64,000 nucleotides of DNA, taken from Dryococelus australis. Lineage: Eukaryota > Arthropoda > Insecta > Phasmatodea > Phasmatidae. Each line of letters opens with the position of its first letter. Position 1 is the stretch's first letter. The position numbers and the translations under genes are program-made. The DNA is taken from contig CM056993.1 in NCBI GenBank assembly GCA_029891345.1, forward strand, positions 225,689,924 to 225,753,923. Direction: 5' to 3'. The notes beneath the pieces were generated by a model. The model searched no databases, was not told the DNA's origin, and saw only the letters and a program-made list of their open reading frames with translations. Shown piece after piece: positions 47,956 through 59,217 of the stretch.

Positions 47956-49674
47956 GAGAAATGTTGAACTGTAAATCTAGATAGTTGCTGCTTATATGAT
48001 TCTCATTCATGTTCCTTTTTTTATTTATTATGTTTTTTTTTTTCTTTTTCAAAATTTACGTTTACAAAACGAAAGTGGTTTTGGCCTAAGACAAGAGATA
48101 ATAATATTTTTTTTTTGTTAACCATGGCTTGTTTCGTTTTGTTTCTCAGCTCATAATTGCTTATAATTCCGTTGTAGTTTTCTAATATGAATACCGAAAT
48201 TTTTATGAAAGCTCAAGATGGTGATAATGTTTGACTTCTACTTTGAATGTAGTCGAATAAGAATTTTGCTTTTGACTGAAGTTTGTTTCTTGTGCTGCTG
48301 GAATATGTGAACGTGATATTAATACTTTTTAATTTAAGTGGTAAGGAGAGAAATTTATGTTACATAACATTAACTAAAATAATTACTTAAAAAGGCAGAA
48401 TTCTTTAAATAAATAGATTCTGAACTGGGGAATTCACGTTACCCAACTTGTTGTGTCTAAATTAAAAAAAAAGGAAAACGCATTTTTAAAAAACTAAAAC
48501 TGTGTTAGTGCTCGTATAATCAAAATCGTGGGGTTGCATTTTAACTAAAACTCATTCAGTTCTATCTGCCTTATAGGCAGATCTACCCACCAAGCCGAAA
48601 AAAAAATCATCTTCCCACCAGAGTGTTATACGCGGACTGTGAAGAGGACGAATGTGAAGTAAATGGGGACTCGAATCAGACCAGCATATAAAATCATGTT
48701 TATTCAATAAATTACGCAAATCAGTTTCTCGTCATTTTACGGAAAAGTGGCAATAAAAATTCTGCAGAACTGTATGTAGAATTACGAATATTGCTTTTTC
48801 AGTTACAGACTTTTCGTACATTTTACAGAAATTTCCATAAATTCATGAAAACTCTCCGTGAATGTACTAGTTAAGTTTTCCTGTAGTTCCGGTTAAAAAA
48901 GGAGATTAAGAGAAATCATCACTTTACGTTATGCGGCTGTTTCATAGTTATTCTAGAGTGAAATTTAAAAATGAATCAGAAGTTTTGGAGTCTGTGATTA
49001 TTATCAGTCATGTACGACATTCTTGCAACTGGCGCTGGTATAGTTATTTCTTACCTCAAAAGTCTCACATAATAGTAGTTTCCAACACTCTTAATTTGAA
49101 ACAGTGAGAATTGAGCCATACCAGGGAAAAAAAAGAAAATTGAGCGACTGTGACTCAGTGCCTGATAACTAATTAATATGATGGCTGAATTTAATTGATT
49201 TATTTGTAATTCCCACTGAATTTTGAGAATTTCGCTGCCATAAGCCACTTGTTCCCAGTTCATTTTCTTGATTTGCCAGTCGGCAGTAGCTTATCAACTG
49301 ACTTTCAGTGAATGTTATTTCTCTGATTGATATCACTGATTAGTGATGTTTCAGTAATTTATATCTTTCGAACTTTGACAGGTGCTTGACGATGTTTTTG
49401 ATATTCGAAGGAACAGCTGTAAGTGGCGGGGATATCCTAACTGCCGCAGGAACGGTAACCTGGTTACAGAAGCAAACAAAATCTTCGTGTGAACTAGGCA
49501 CTGTTCGTTTCCGAAACCCGCACTGTTAGGAAATACGAAGACGTTCCATGCACAGTTGCGATGTGCAGAGCTCAGCTCCATTACACTCTCTCCTGCCCCT
49601 CTGTACGTTCCTTTCCTTGGCAACGCGTTATATATCTAGTAGAAATGTTGCCTGTAACAACTTCAGATTAGATC
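47956..49674. other. Unassigned, with a short hairpin
   Basis: No gene is recognised. A perfect 7-bp stem (atctgcc / ggcagat) around ttata lies at about 48564-48582. Poly-T runs occur at 48030-48115. Confidence 0.4.
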
Positions 49675-49866
49675 AATAAGAGCACTAAGTAACTCAACCG
49701 ATGGTCTACTTATAACGACATTTCTTCCTTACCTTGTTAATGAGAGCACTAAGTAACTCAACCGATGGTCTACTTATAACGGCATTTCTTCCTTACCTTG
49801 TTAATAAGAGCACTAAGTAACTCAACCGATGGTCTACTTATAACGACATTTCTTCCTTACCTTGTT
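49675..49866. repeat. Minisatellite, three units of 64 bp
   Basis: Units start at 49675, 49739 and 49803, each aatRagagcactaagtaact followed by caaccgatggtctactt. They are nearly identical (two or three differences). Confidence 0.96.
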
Positions 49867-49892
49867 AATTCCAACTCTCCAGTTAAGGAATT

Positions 49893-49925
49893 TATAGGCC
49901 GTTCATGATAAAGTGCGCACTTTTG
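49893..49925. repeat. Lone MITE-like terminal sequence
   Basis: Tataggccgttcatgataaa followed by gtgcgcacttttg matches the end sequence of the MITE at 44281-44500 and the lone end at 43601. No partner end was found nearby, so it is a solo or truncated copy. Confidence 0.55.
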
Positions 49926-50399
49926 AAGACCTAGTTAATTTTTTCTTTCAACCAAGTTATATCCTTCCACCAATTGTTAACGTAAACCCTCCCATGTGAA
50001 TAATAAACACGATGTATATGATTGAAATGACTTAATCTAAGCTGAGTGAGTAGCCTAGTCGGCACAAATAAATCTAAAATATCAATAGTAAGCATCAGAC
50101 GTAGCTGACTGAGTAATTGGTTGCTGAGTTATTTCACTCAGGGGGTCATGATTAAATGGAAACATAATCTCCAAAATCTAGGGTCCAGGAATGGTGTTTC
50201 TCTGATGGAGTCTTGCAATCAATTTAAGGAAATCCAGGAGTTTCAAAACATTTAACCTATCTGCTATAGGGAATTATTTTAGCATGCACTCTAAAGAGTG
50301 GGGAACCTTTGCGAAAATGGGACATGTAGTTTAATAAGAGCTAGGACACACTGGCACAGACAGTTCACTTTGGGCACAACACTGAGGTCACTTGAGATG
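49926..50399. other. Unassigned sequence
   Basis: Probably the decayed downstream part of the gag-like gene on the minus strand, but no block is firm enough to call. Confidence 0.3.
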
Positions 50400-51000
50400 G
50401 ACCTGTACTGGTGAAAGGGAGAAGGTTGGATGGTCAAAAGTAGAATCGATTGTTGACACTAAAGGCGCATTAATACAGGTGGTAACACTGGGGAGCCGAG
50501 TTACACGCAATATTTAGATTCGTAAGATGGTCTGATAATTGGGAAACACTAGCTTCAGATTCAGAGGAAACAACACATTTTACTTCAATTCTCATCACTT
50601 TACCTGACAGGACTTTTACCTGTTCTATGACATTCTGTAGGGACTTCACTTTTTATTCACTAAGTTCATCCTTTGCAATCATTAACAAATTACCGGCACG
50701 TCTACCAAGGTGCGCAAGACTGTGTTTTGATCTAAGAATAGATGCACCACTTTGTTCATCTTCTACATTTTAAACATGTTCCATAAGACTGAACAGTTTG
50801 GCTACACAACACTCGTATTCATTGTCCAAATCAATTCCCCTAAATGTTTCATTGTCAGCCAAAGTGTTTGCCTGAAGGGTAGTACGCAATAACTTGTGCA
50901 AATCAGCAACGGTACATTATATGGTAGAAATGCCACGAGTTTTCAACTCGTGTATCAGTTCCTCTTTTATCAGGAAATCTGGTACAATGGCCCCAGACAT
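50400..51000 (-). pseudogene. Retrotransposon gag-like N-terminal fragment
   Basis: From a start at 51000 the minus strand reads MSGAIVPDFLIKEELIHELK, then after a stop VADLHKLLRTTLQANT and, after further stops, a helix-rich part (ILRSKHSLAHLGRRAGNLL). A short SAP-like start followed by such helices resembles the N-terminus of Gag proteins of some insect LTR elements. Three or more stops are present, and no LTR or pol partner lies beside it. The family call is from general resemblance only. Confidence 0.45.
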
Positions 51001-51320
51001 TTTGATACAATCACTTATTGACTAACCAAACTCAAACAAACTTGCTTTCACTGACTAAAACTGACAACGATAGGTATAAAATTTAAGTAACAAGATCACC
51101 ATTAATTTTACACAACGTATCGCCATTCCGACCACTAATCCAGCATGCAGGTGGGAGAAGAGTCATGAAAATGCATGCTCCAAAGACCACACATGGCAAA
51201 CCAAGAAAAACACCAGCTTCTGCTACCAAACTTGGTCCTCCTGGGTTAACCTGGGAAGTTCTCATGTACCCATGTTAAAGTGGGTCGGCAGGAGATGCAT
51301 CGGCATGTGCCAACACACAT
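51001..51320. other. Gap between two minus-strand relics
   Basis: The 60-codon frame 51083-51265 (minus) is hydrophobic and without a known domain. Nothing else is seen. Confidence 0.4.
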
Positions 51321-51581
51321 TTAAGCATCTTGCCCGTAACAGTCTTTGTTACACACTCGTGCTCTGGGATTAAAATTATTTCGCGACAAGAGATGAGTGC
51401 AAATTCTTGGTATCATTTGCCGAGAGATGAGCTTCCGATTAGGATACATTTCACCATACATTTGAAGGACTTGTTTGGCATTTCTGCAACACTCGCCATA
51501 AATAAGTAGAGCATTTAGTTTTTCCTCATTCGTGAACTTCATTGCTTGCGTACAACCACACAATGTAATACCACTTACCAT
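51321..51581 (-). CDS. DUF4817-type helix-turn-helix fragment
   Basis: The frame carries FTNEEKLNALLIYGECCRNA followed by YGEMYPNRKLISRQ and IPRICTHL, the pattern of the DUF4817 helix-turn-helix domain that is abundant in arthropod genomes and often linked to mobile elements. The domain sits at residues 15-65 and the frame stops soon after (86 codons). The C-terminal NFNPRARV is also usual. The frame is open, but it stands alone and is probably a fragment. Confidence 0.7.
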   Translation of the reverse strand: MVSGITLCGCTQAMKFTNEEKLNALLIYGECCRNAKQVLQMYGEMYPNRKLISRQMIPRICTHLLSRNNFNPRARVCNKDCYGQDA

Positions 51582-54484
51582 AAGAGATTATGGGGACAAG
51601 TGCTTTGCTGCTATTAGGAAGTGGTTCTGCCGGGATGAGTCACAGTGCAATGTTGCTTGCTTACAGCTGTGATTATATGTACACTGCCCCATGCTACCAG
51701 TCCACTTAACTTAACCATATTTGCATATTAGTTCTTGGTAGTAGTTATAAAATGATGATTCTCCATCACCAGAATGCAGAATGTGGATGAGGGAATGAGC
51801 TGGCAGCCATGTTGGATGGAATCAAGCTGAAAACTCCTGCCTGTCATTCCTCAGCAATGGTGGCCATCTTGTATTTCCATTTCTTCCCTCATGCTCTATC
51901 ATTCTTCCAATCTATTCATGCTCTTGTATTCCTCTTCTTTTTCCCATGCTATGCCATTCCAATGTTATTTTTCTCATGCTCTCTCATTCCCTCCTGTCTC
52001 TCTCTCGCCCGTTCTATCCCTTGGGGGTTTTCTGATATTTCTTCTGCCCTGTTTTATTTTCTCTCTTGTCTGCAACCCCTATCTTGCTTTTCACATCTTC
52101 AATCACTGTCGACATCGTATGCTGCAGACAGCTATCATTAATTCCTGCTGCCAGTTGTCTGCTGTAGGTGGTCATCTTTGATTCCCATGACCATCACCAG
52201 AGTATGCTAAGTTATTGCTTTTAAAGTCATCCATCTTTAATTCCTGCACCTGCCACCAGTCGGCAGTGGTAGGGAGTCATATTTGATTCCCATGCATGCC
52301 ACCAGAGTGTGGGAGGTTGTACCGTTCACAGCTAGGAGCACTAGTATCGATATGGACATTATGTGTGTGTTGATAATCACATCGCCTGCAGGGGTATACT
52401 AGCATTGGGGAGGGTAAGTCAAACGGTGGCTGCCAGGAGCACTGGGATATTTTTTAGTTGGTAGCTGATTCGGAACTCAAAAAAGTACAGGAGGCATGCA
52501 GTTTCAATCCGACCACCCTTTGGTCACCAGTCCGACGTCTAAATCACACAACTACCATTGCATGGGAAGTATTAGGAGATGAAATAAAGTAAATATATCA
52601 ACCTATGCACTTGCCAGACAATAAACCTGTCATCGCAAGAAAATCGACATTGCAGAGTTAGGAGAAGAATTAAAGTAAATACTCGCATCTACCTATGCAC
52701 TCACCAGACAATAAACTTATCACAAAAATGGGATGTTTAATGCGGAATGTACACATACGAAAAACCCGCAGGCACTGCATTCATGTGCATGCGCACACAC
52801 ATTTTATATGTGCACAAATGAACAGTGCGAAAAATGTACCATAATTCTTGCTTTCCGAGAAAAAAATTACATACATTAAAAATTTGTATGTTTCGCATCT
52901 TTACTTTTAAAGTTATATGTGAGTACTTGCGCTCCTATATCTTATGTAAAAGGAAAATACCCGCATTGTAGCAATCAGAACAAAATCACATAAATTTTAT
53001 ATATGCATCTATACAGAACCAATTGTACAGCAATGTACATGTGCGATGACCATGCTCGAGCGCTCGAAATTCTGTATCTTATGTGTACAAGATTATATAT
53101 CTATCTATATATTACATATATTAACAGTGCGAAAAACACCATCATTCTAACAAAAAAATATATCTACAAAAGTTATATGTGAGCCAATTGTGCAGCAACT
53201 TACATTTGTCTCGATCACACACCAGCATCCGCGATTCTGTATCTCCAGCTTGTCCGTGCATTCGAGCATGCATACTGCATGTTATGGAGAACCGTCGATG
53301 CATTGAACATGCGTGGGGAAACAATTACCTATTCTGTTACAACTGGTCGAAGGGTTTCGGCTTGCTCCACCTTCCCCTGAGGCTAGAAGATGGCAATGAA
53401 TAATTCGAGAACTAAGGGCAGTAGTGTGTGAGAATGGCCCGTCAGTAGCTGTACACCACCCATCCAAAGCAGTGCAAATTAAAAATGTCCGATGCCATCG
53501 ACGAGCCATAGCCACCACCAACCTTCATGCGTGTCGAAATGAATATTAAGCAGCAGCACACACCACATGGCCGACGACCATTAATTGTTGCTGCCAAAAA
53601 TAATTCTCAGGCAGGAATAGGTGACAACCAACTTAGAGAGGTAATTAATAAAAACAAATGCTGCTGGTGTACAGCTATCCACATGCATGCAGGTTGACTC
53701 CCAGCTCTAGTAACCACGAGTTTTACATAACACACAACACTGAATATTAAACAATGCTTGTGCGAACAGTTGGTTCACCCAGCCAGTCTCCAAGATCATT
53801 AACATGTGCCACACCACTGTTGGAATAATACAAGTCAGAAATACAGCCCAATTCACATCCCCTGGAAGGCCTTAACATCCATGGCCTACAGACCAACTGT
53901 AGCCATCAGAAATTAAGGATTGTTAACAAGCAGCCAAACTGAAAGAATGCATGCAAGTTGGGAGAGCCGGTAAAATACAAAGCAATGCTCGAGAGAATAC
54001 ATTAACAAGCACTGCATTGTATTAAAAGTCATAAGTACAGCTCGATTATAAAAGTCCCTAAGGCATCATTAACAACCACAGCCCACAGCTCCACTTGATG
54101 ATTATAGGAGAAGCAGGCTGTCATTATAAACTGTGGCCATCAGACCTGGAGGAATATTTACAAACACCCAATCTGTGAAAATGTGCTGTGTGTTCAGTCG
54201 AAAAAGTCACTTGTGCGAGGCCATTATTAACATCTATCCACATTCAGCACCAGTTCAATGCACTACTATTCTGGAAATAAGTAAACACAGATGTGTTCAT
54301 ATGACACACAGGGAGGGACAATGAGAGTGTGATGTAATGTGGGAATTAAAGAGTATAATAATTAACACAACACAAGTACATTATATTTTATAAGAATGAA
54401 TTCATTTATACTTCAAAAATACATTTATCAGTGGCACATCCTGGCACCCTTCTTTCTCTCTCTTTTGTAATGCAGCATTCAATT
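51582..54484. other. Unassigned region left of the Polinton relic
   Basis: A loosely repeated phrase with gattcccatgcatgccaccagagt and ggtggtcatctttgattcc occurs two to three times between 52160 and 52310. The C/T-rich part at 51890-52090 produces long leucine/serine frames. Two copies of a phrase with cctatgcacttgccagacaataaac lie near 52601 and 52693. No gene is recognised. The true left end of the Polinton may lie inside this interval. Confidence 0.4.
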
Positions 54485-55330
54485 ACCCATTGGTAAGTGC
54501 AGAGTATTTTATCCAGCTGTTGTGACACGAATCGAAACAACAATTTTACAAAAGGCGATTTCCCGACCAATGAAAAACCTTCTCAACAAAATTAATGTTG
54601 CTGAATTTTGTAAGTAGTGTCTCCTGATCACAAAAAGAACCTTGGAGTTCAGTTCCATCCAAGATCATGAGATAGTAGGTCCTTGTTTTGTAATGGCGAA
54701 TCTCGAAAATTCTGTAAAATTCAGTGATCCAGTTCGATGTATATGATTGAGCAAATGTATTCTTTACTCGTCAAATCCTGATATATTCTCCAGCCTTTGC
54801 CTTAGTCTTGTGAGTGTCCAATTTCTTCTCAGCTTTGAACACAGTTTCTAGCAAAAAATTATCCCGAACGTCCACTGGAAACATGTATATGGTGCAGTGT
54901 ATATGCTTGTAGGATGACACCAATCGATGCAACAAGTCAACAAGTCCAATCACTTGTAACTTCCACAAGAAGAAAAATTCTGCCACATTTCATTCTTCAG
55001 CGTGTGGTTAAACCATTCCACAAAGGAAGCTTTCATCCCCATTTATGCTCTGTAGTGATACATTTAATTCACAGCCATTAACGAACAAAATGCAGGATTG
55101 AAAAATTCTCTGCCAAGATCTGTCTGCAAGGTGATCATTTGTCATGCAAAACAGTCTTCATAGCATTGCTCACATCGAGGCTACATTTATGGTGAACGGG
55201 TATAGCCAACCCGTACATACTGTATCTGTCTGTAACCATTAATATGTTTCTGAAGTCCTTATTTATGGTTGTAAATGGGATAATTTCAACTAGGTAAGTC
55301 TGGTGTAGATATCTCACCCCAAAGATGAGT
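54485..55330 (-). pseudogene. Polinton integrase (retroviral type) with C-terminal chromodomain
   Basis: The enzyme would integrate the element. The frame 55317-55135 contains IIPFTTINKDF and MVTDRYSMYGLAIPV with the first catalytic Asp. The middle part (second Asp, Glu) is disrupted between 55134 and 54990. The frame 54986-54771 holds VDLLHRLVSSY and PVDVRDNFLLETVF, typical of the core's end. From about 54770 to 54485 the reading gives TYYLMILDGTELQGSF and then VEKVFHWSGNRLL with NSWI, a chromodomain signature. Stops break the gene at several points. Confidence 0.88.
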
Positions 55331-55439
55331 ACTTTCCACCTGGGGTAATTACATTGTGCAGGTTAGTGGAGCTCAGCTGAGATTTGCGCACATGACATTT
55401 GTTGAGTATATGCACCCGACTTCACGCAATTTTTCTAAA

Positions 55440-56283
55440 ATATCCTTAACTTATTCATGTTGGGAATTATTGTCAACCCACTGAGATGCAATTAGCAGTC
55501 ATAGATTTAATATGAGCTCATCATCGTCCCAGTAAACAAACTTGAGTAGGTTGCCCCATCCAGCTTCGAAGTCATACACTAAGCCAATATCCGGGAACAG
55601 ATCAGCAATTATGGCAAATTTTGGGTGTGTCTTGTCTCTATAAGCATTGCTGGAAGAGCCCCACTGTCACACAAGTGTGCACTCATGAGGGTTAGTAGTC
55701 ACTTATATTGGTGAAGCACCTCACACGAGTACTCACCAGGCTCACATTTAAAAAGCAATTCATAGGGGCCTGGAGATACCCACATTGCTTAATTACCAAT
55801 CAGCATAAAATTGCTAGGAAGAAAAAATTTGTTTGTTCCTATGAACGATTTATTATTGCACCTATAAAGACAATACATTCCATCATTAAAACTCATGTAT
55901 GATGACAGGTAATTGCAAATGGCCATGTTGCATAGGTTGGGTCTGTCATTTTTATGCTTCAATGCAGCTAAAGGTAACTCATCTTCATCAGCTGCAGTAT
56001 CTTCAGGAAGTATCTTGCACTTCCTCCCAGTCCTGGGTTCGATGTCTGGTTCAGTCTTCATTTCAGCAGCAGGGGAAACAGTTTGTTGTAAATTATCTAG
56101 CCATGATGTTGTCGTCCGTAATGCCTCTTCCAAAGTATCATCGTATCCCATTTGCACACACTTAACCATTATATACTTATTGTGAACACTTTCGATTACG
56201 CAATGTAAATCCTTGGCAGCACCAGTCATTTTACTAAAAGCAAAAGCAGAATCGTCATAGTATATATTTAGGAGGAGATTCAA
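55440..56283 (-). pseudogene. Unassigned Polinton-borne protein(s) between integrase and coiled-coil gene
   Basis: The frame 56283-55789 (164 codons) has an acidic middle (LPEDTAADEDELPL). Downstream, in another frame, IIADLFPDIGLVYDFEAGWG and NLLKFVYWDDDELILN form a coherent segment near 55610-55500, followed by VKDILEKLREVGCIYS. Composition and continuity through stops suggest one or two real former genes. I do not recognise the family. Its position between integrase and the coiled-coil gene on the same strand fits an element gene. Confidence 0.5.
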
Positions 56284-56384
56284 CGTGTCTGTAGCATCAG
56301 GTTTGTGATATTGTCTTCCTTTTTAGATATTCACGGGAAAACCACATCTTGCACATGCTGACAATGTCTCCTTTGTTCATTGTT

Positions 56385-57323
56385 TTAGCGCAAGTCAAGG
56401 TGTATAAAGTCTTTCACATCCGCAAGCATCACACCTAAACCGCTGGTTTGTGGACCTAGTTTAGCAGAGTTGCTAGAAAGAGTCCTGTGTATTATTTGTT
56501 CCCCGACAGCACCGAATTTCGATTCCATGTTGACCACAGCCTCTAGCTTTGTACTTAAATCGGTCAGCAAGTCTGCACCCTTGCTCATCACATTAAAGTG
56601 CTCATCTAGTTTAGCAGTCAGGCCAGTAAGAACCCTGTTGACAACTCTCTCTCTCCTAAGGCATCGAGCTTCGCCTCCACAGTGGCGAGCTTGCCTACTA
56701 CAGAATTTAGGTTGCACACATCATCAGTCAGTGTAAGAATCTGAACATTTATCTTAGCACACATTGCATTCATGTTACCGAATAGCCGAGCTTTCACACC
56801 ATCGAGTATATCGCCAGAAGCAAATGCATATAGTTTAGACATAGGTACGCTCGAACAATGTGCGAAGTCGCACATCCATGTTAGTAGTCAGTATATTCAT
56901 ATCGAAGTGACAGTCTACCATGGTCGCAAGCTTCCCGGACAAAGCAGTTAATTTGCGCACATCCTTAGTCAATGCATACGATTCACTAGTCACAACTATA
57001 TAAACCCTGCTGGCTATTCTCTAGCCAACACCATTGAGTTTCGACTCTAAAGCAGTGAGTCAAGTCATAACGGCCATCAGTGCGCGATGATGTGTCTCAG
57101 TGTTAGTAGATGTGGCCTGCAATACTGCCAATGTTTGCAAAGCCTCGGAAGTGAAGCTGCAGATAAAGGACACATTAGCCGCATGGCCAGCATGTTTCAG
57201 CCCTCCGAGTTTCTTGGCCTGTTTCTCTCCGAAATTGCAGTTACCATTATCAGTAGCTTTAATACAGCTGTCCGATGTATGGTTCAAGCCACTATGACCG
57301 AAATTCGATATGGCATAGTTCAT
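56385..57323 (-). pseudogene. Coiled-coil protein of the Polinton relic
   Basis: Starting at 57323 and moving through frames to 56385, the product shows repeated amphipathic segments: LQTLAVLQAT, then KLATVEAKLDALGE, then LTAKLDEHFNVM, then LSTKLEAVVNMESKFGAVGE, spaced about 20-40 residues. It reads as a long parallel coiled coil with a repeating KLxAxxE-like core. The start codon lies directly behind the ATPase end. A fibre or tail-like structural role is possible by analogy with capsid-bearing elements, but that is only inference. Confidence 0.55.
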
Positions 57324-57339
57324 AGTTCACTAATGTGTG

Positions 57340-58005
57340 ATAATGAAGTAATTGAAACCCTTATGGACCTGCCATTATGAGGTGCGAAATCCTTAGCTGT
57401 CACAAGGAAACCATTAGGTTTTTCGCCAGCAACATGATCATATAGTTTTAAACCTGTCAAATTATGTATCTGTAATAACATGATTGGAGTAAACATGTTG
57501 TGAATTCAGGTCATTCATGTGGAATAGCATAAGGAAATTAGCATTATCATGCAGAAGTTGTTTGGGCATATGTGAATCAGTTTGATACAGGTAAATAGAA
57601 AACACCCATACATGGACGCCCATGTTGAAATACTGCTGCATGTAGATTGTTTCTCACATTCCATATAATCTAAAACAAACACAGAATTTGGCATAGCTTC
57701 ACTTGGCAGCACGACTTATTTATTGTCGCGACATGTAAAATACAGGATAATATCTACAGCTTGAAATATTGGCACTAGCTTTAGGTTATTTGGCTATTGT
57801 AGTGATTTAGAGTATAAGTAAATGTTCTAAAACCGAAGACCGATGGGCTCCTCCGAAAGACTGAGAAGCTTGCATGTATTTCCACAGTTCCTTGGTCCTG
57901 CTCACATTGTGTTTGGCAGCAGCTTCCCATGATGTGATTCGTAGGAGATAATTTCATCATCAGTGGTGATACAAAAGTAAGCATGGTGGTCTGTGGCACA
58001 ATCTC
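57340..58005 (-). pseudogene. Packaging ATPase (A32/FtsK-HerA type), broken
   Basis: This motor pumps DNA into capsids. The Walker B region is clear as NSVFVLDYMECEKQ near 57690-57650. After a frameshift it goes on as YFNMGVHVW, YLYQTDSHMPKQLLHDNANF and LMLFHMNDLN near 57620-57510, the sensor and C-terminal blocks typical for Polinton ATPases. The upstream part to 58005 (FCITTDDEIISY) is plausible N-terminal sequence, but no intact Walker A loop is seen, so the start is uncertain. Several stops. Confidence 0.82.
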
Positions 58006-58204
58006 TATCGAACTGATATGTGAACAGGTAAATCACAATTACTTATGGCATCAGGAATGCATTGGAGACCTGGTGAGGTAGCCGTTTCATGCGCACGAGG
58101 TCAAGTGATGTGGATGGCCAGATGCCACAAAAAAACAAATTAGATGTGATGACCAAGTCCTGTTAGTAAGTCGTACTGTACTGCGGGAGTAAGACCAAGT
58201 GGAG
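58006..58204. other. Divergent intergenic region of the Polinton relic
   Basis: It lies between the minus-strand ATPase and the plus-strand PLA2 gene, so it would hold both promoters. No clear TATA box or other motif is seen. Confidence 0.4.
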
Positions 58205-58438
58205 ATGTGGACAGTTAACACACTGGTCAACAACCTTCCTTTCGAGGCACACATTCCAGGCTACAAATACTGCGAACTTGACATGCGACAAGCACAGTGA
58301 TTGAAGTATGGTGACATCCCTGTCAATTTGTTCGATGAGGTGTGCAAGGAGCACGGCATCACCTACACGACCAGTAGCGAGTTGGAAGATAGGTATGCAG
58401 CCGACACTATTCTCGCCGAAAAAGCCAAGTTGATATAA
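58205..58438 (+). pseudogene. Phospholipase A2-like domain (parvovirus VP1 / adintovirus type), inactive
   Basis: In virions such a domain opens endosomal membranes. The ATG at 58205 starts a continuous frame (one stop) with NNLPFEAHIPGYKYCELD and later FDEVCKEHGITYTTSSELEDRYAAD. The family has a YCGPG calcium loop and an HD catalytic pair. Here the loop reads YCELD and the pair reads HG, so two essential features are lost besides the internal stop. C-terminal ADTILAEKA is preserved. It leads straight into the pX-like peptide, and both may come from one former polyprotein. Confidence 0.82.
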
Positions 58439-58473
58439 GGTCACTCAAGTCCAAACTCGGCTTGTCAAATATT

Positions 58474-58680
58474 ATGAAAATTAAAGTCAAAGGGGAATGG
58501 GTTTGCAAATTGGAAGGAAGGAAAAGTGGGAAGATGTGGAGGAAACCTAGCAAAGTAGTAGAGAAGCGAGGAGGCATCTTGCCCTTCATACAGTAAGCAC
58601 TCAGCATAATCAGCAGTATTACTGGTGGTGCAAGGGGTATAACAAGGGTGGTGAACATGGCCAAGGAAGAAAATAAGTAG
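58474..58680 (+). pseudogene. Adenovirus pX-like basic core peptide
   Basis: The frame starts MKIKVKGEWV, is strongly basic (KLEGRKSGKMWRKPSKVVEK), then turns glycine/hydrophobic with RGGILPFI and a membrane-active-looking tail (SIISSITGGARGITRVVN). This basic block followed by a G-rich hydrophobic stretch resembles pX-type virion peptides encoded beside the PLA2 domain in adintovirus-like elements. One in-frame stop at about codon 36; it ends at 58680. Confidence 0.65.
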
Positions 58681-58939
58681 TTGACCAAAGTGATTTGATA
58701 GAATAGGCATATGGAGATGTTCGCTAGAGGTAAAAAAATTGCAGTGGCTTCTATCTATCTTCGACCTTACCATGTAGGTGATGGTGCGGAATTAAAACAT
58801 GAAGACCAAATGAGTTATGCGGTATTAAGACCACTGCCGAGTCACCCACTCATAAACAAAAACTTACAATTTTGCTTATAATTTAAAAATAGCCAATTTA
58901 CAAGACATATCCATGTACAACCACCTACCACACAGTCGA
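58681..58939 (+). other. Unassigned between pX-like peptide and protease
   Basis: The plus strand has a coherent stretch from about 58711 (MEMFARGKKIAVASIYLRPY) to 58860 that may be an independent small gene or the degraded N-terminus of the protease. I do not recognise it. Confidence 0.4.
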
Positions 58940-59165
58940 GACAAGATGAGTGCGGTACAGTAAGCCCAGGCATGGGCTGAGGACTCATTGGACTGCATAT
59001 AAAAAGTGTGGAGATGTGTCAGAATACTTTGACAGCAACAGTAATTTAAGGGCACCACCAGAACTGAAAATGTATTTGAGATGCATGAGATTATATTATA
59101 GCTGTGAAGCACAGCAACTGCCATGAAAATTTCACTGAAGTCATTTATGCCAAATCTTCCTTTCA
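58940..59165 (+). pseudogene. Adenain-like cysteine protease (virion maturation), broken
   Basis: It would cleave capsid precursors. DECGTVSPG at 58945 precedes a frameshift. Then THWTAYKKCGDV holds the catalytic His (58986-58988), EYFDSNSNLRAPPELKMYL has the acidic/Asn part of the active site, and SHLCQIFL has the catalytic Cys (59148-59150). His and Cys lie in one reading frame 162 bases apart, with two stops between YYSCEAQQLP and SHLC. The spacing and motifs match Polinton proteases, which are related to adenovirus adenain. The N-terminal third is not legible. Confidence 0.85.
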
Positions 59166-59217
59166 ATGTACATATACTGGCAAAATCTATATCTAACCGG
59201 ATGCCGTATTTTAAGCA

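Noticed and set aside
51809..52181. Leucine/serine-rich frames resembling a membrane protein
   Set aside because: Two overlapping frames both look hydrophobic because the DNA is C/T-rich; no consistent start or domain.
56470..57380. Plus-strand frames of 65-97 codons
   Set aside because: They are shadows of the minus-strand coiled-coil and ATPase genes.
58407..58773. Minus-strand frames with hydrophobic runs
   Set aside because: They lie opposite the pX-like peptide, whose plus-strand reading has a family-like pattern.
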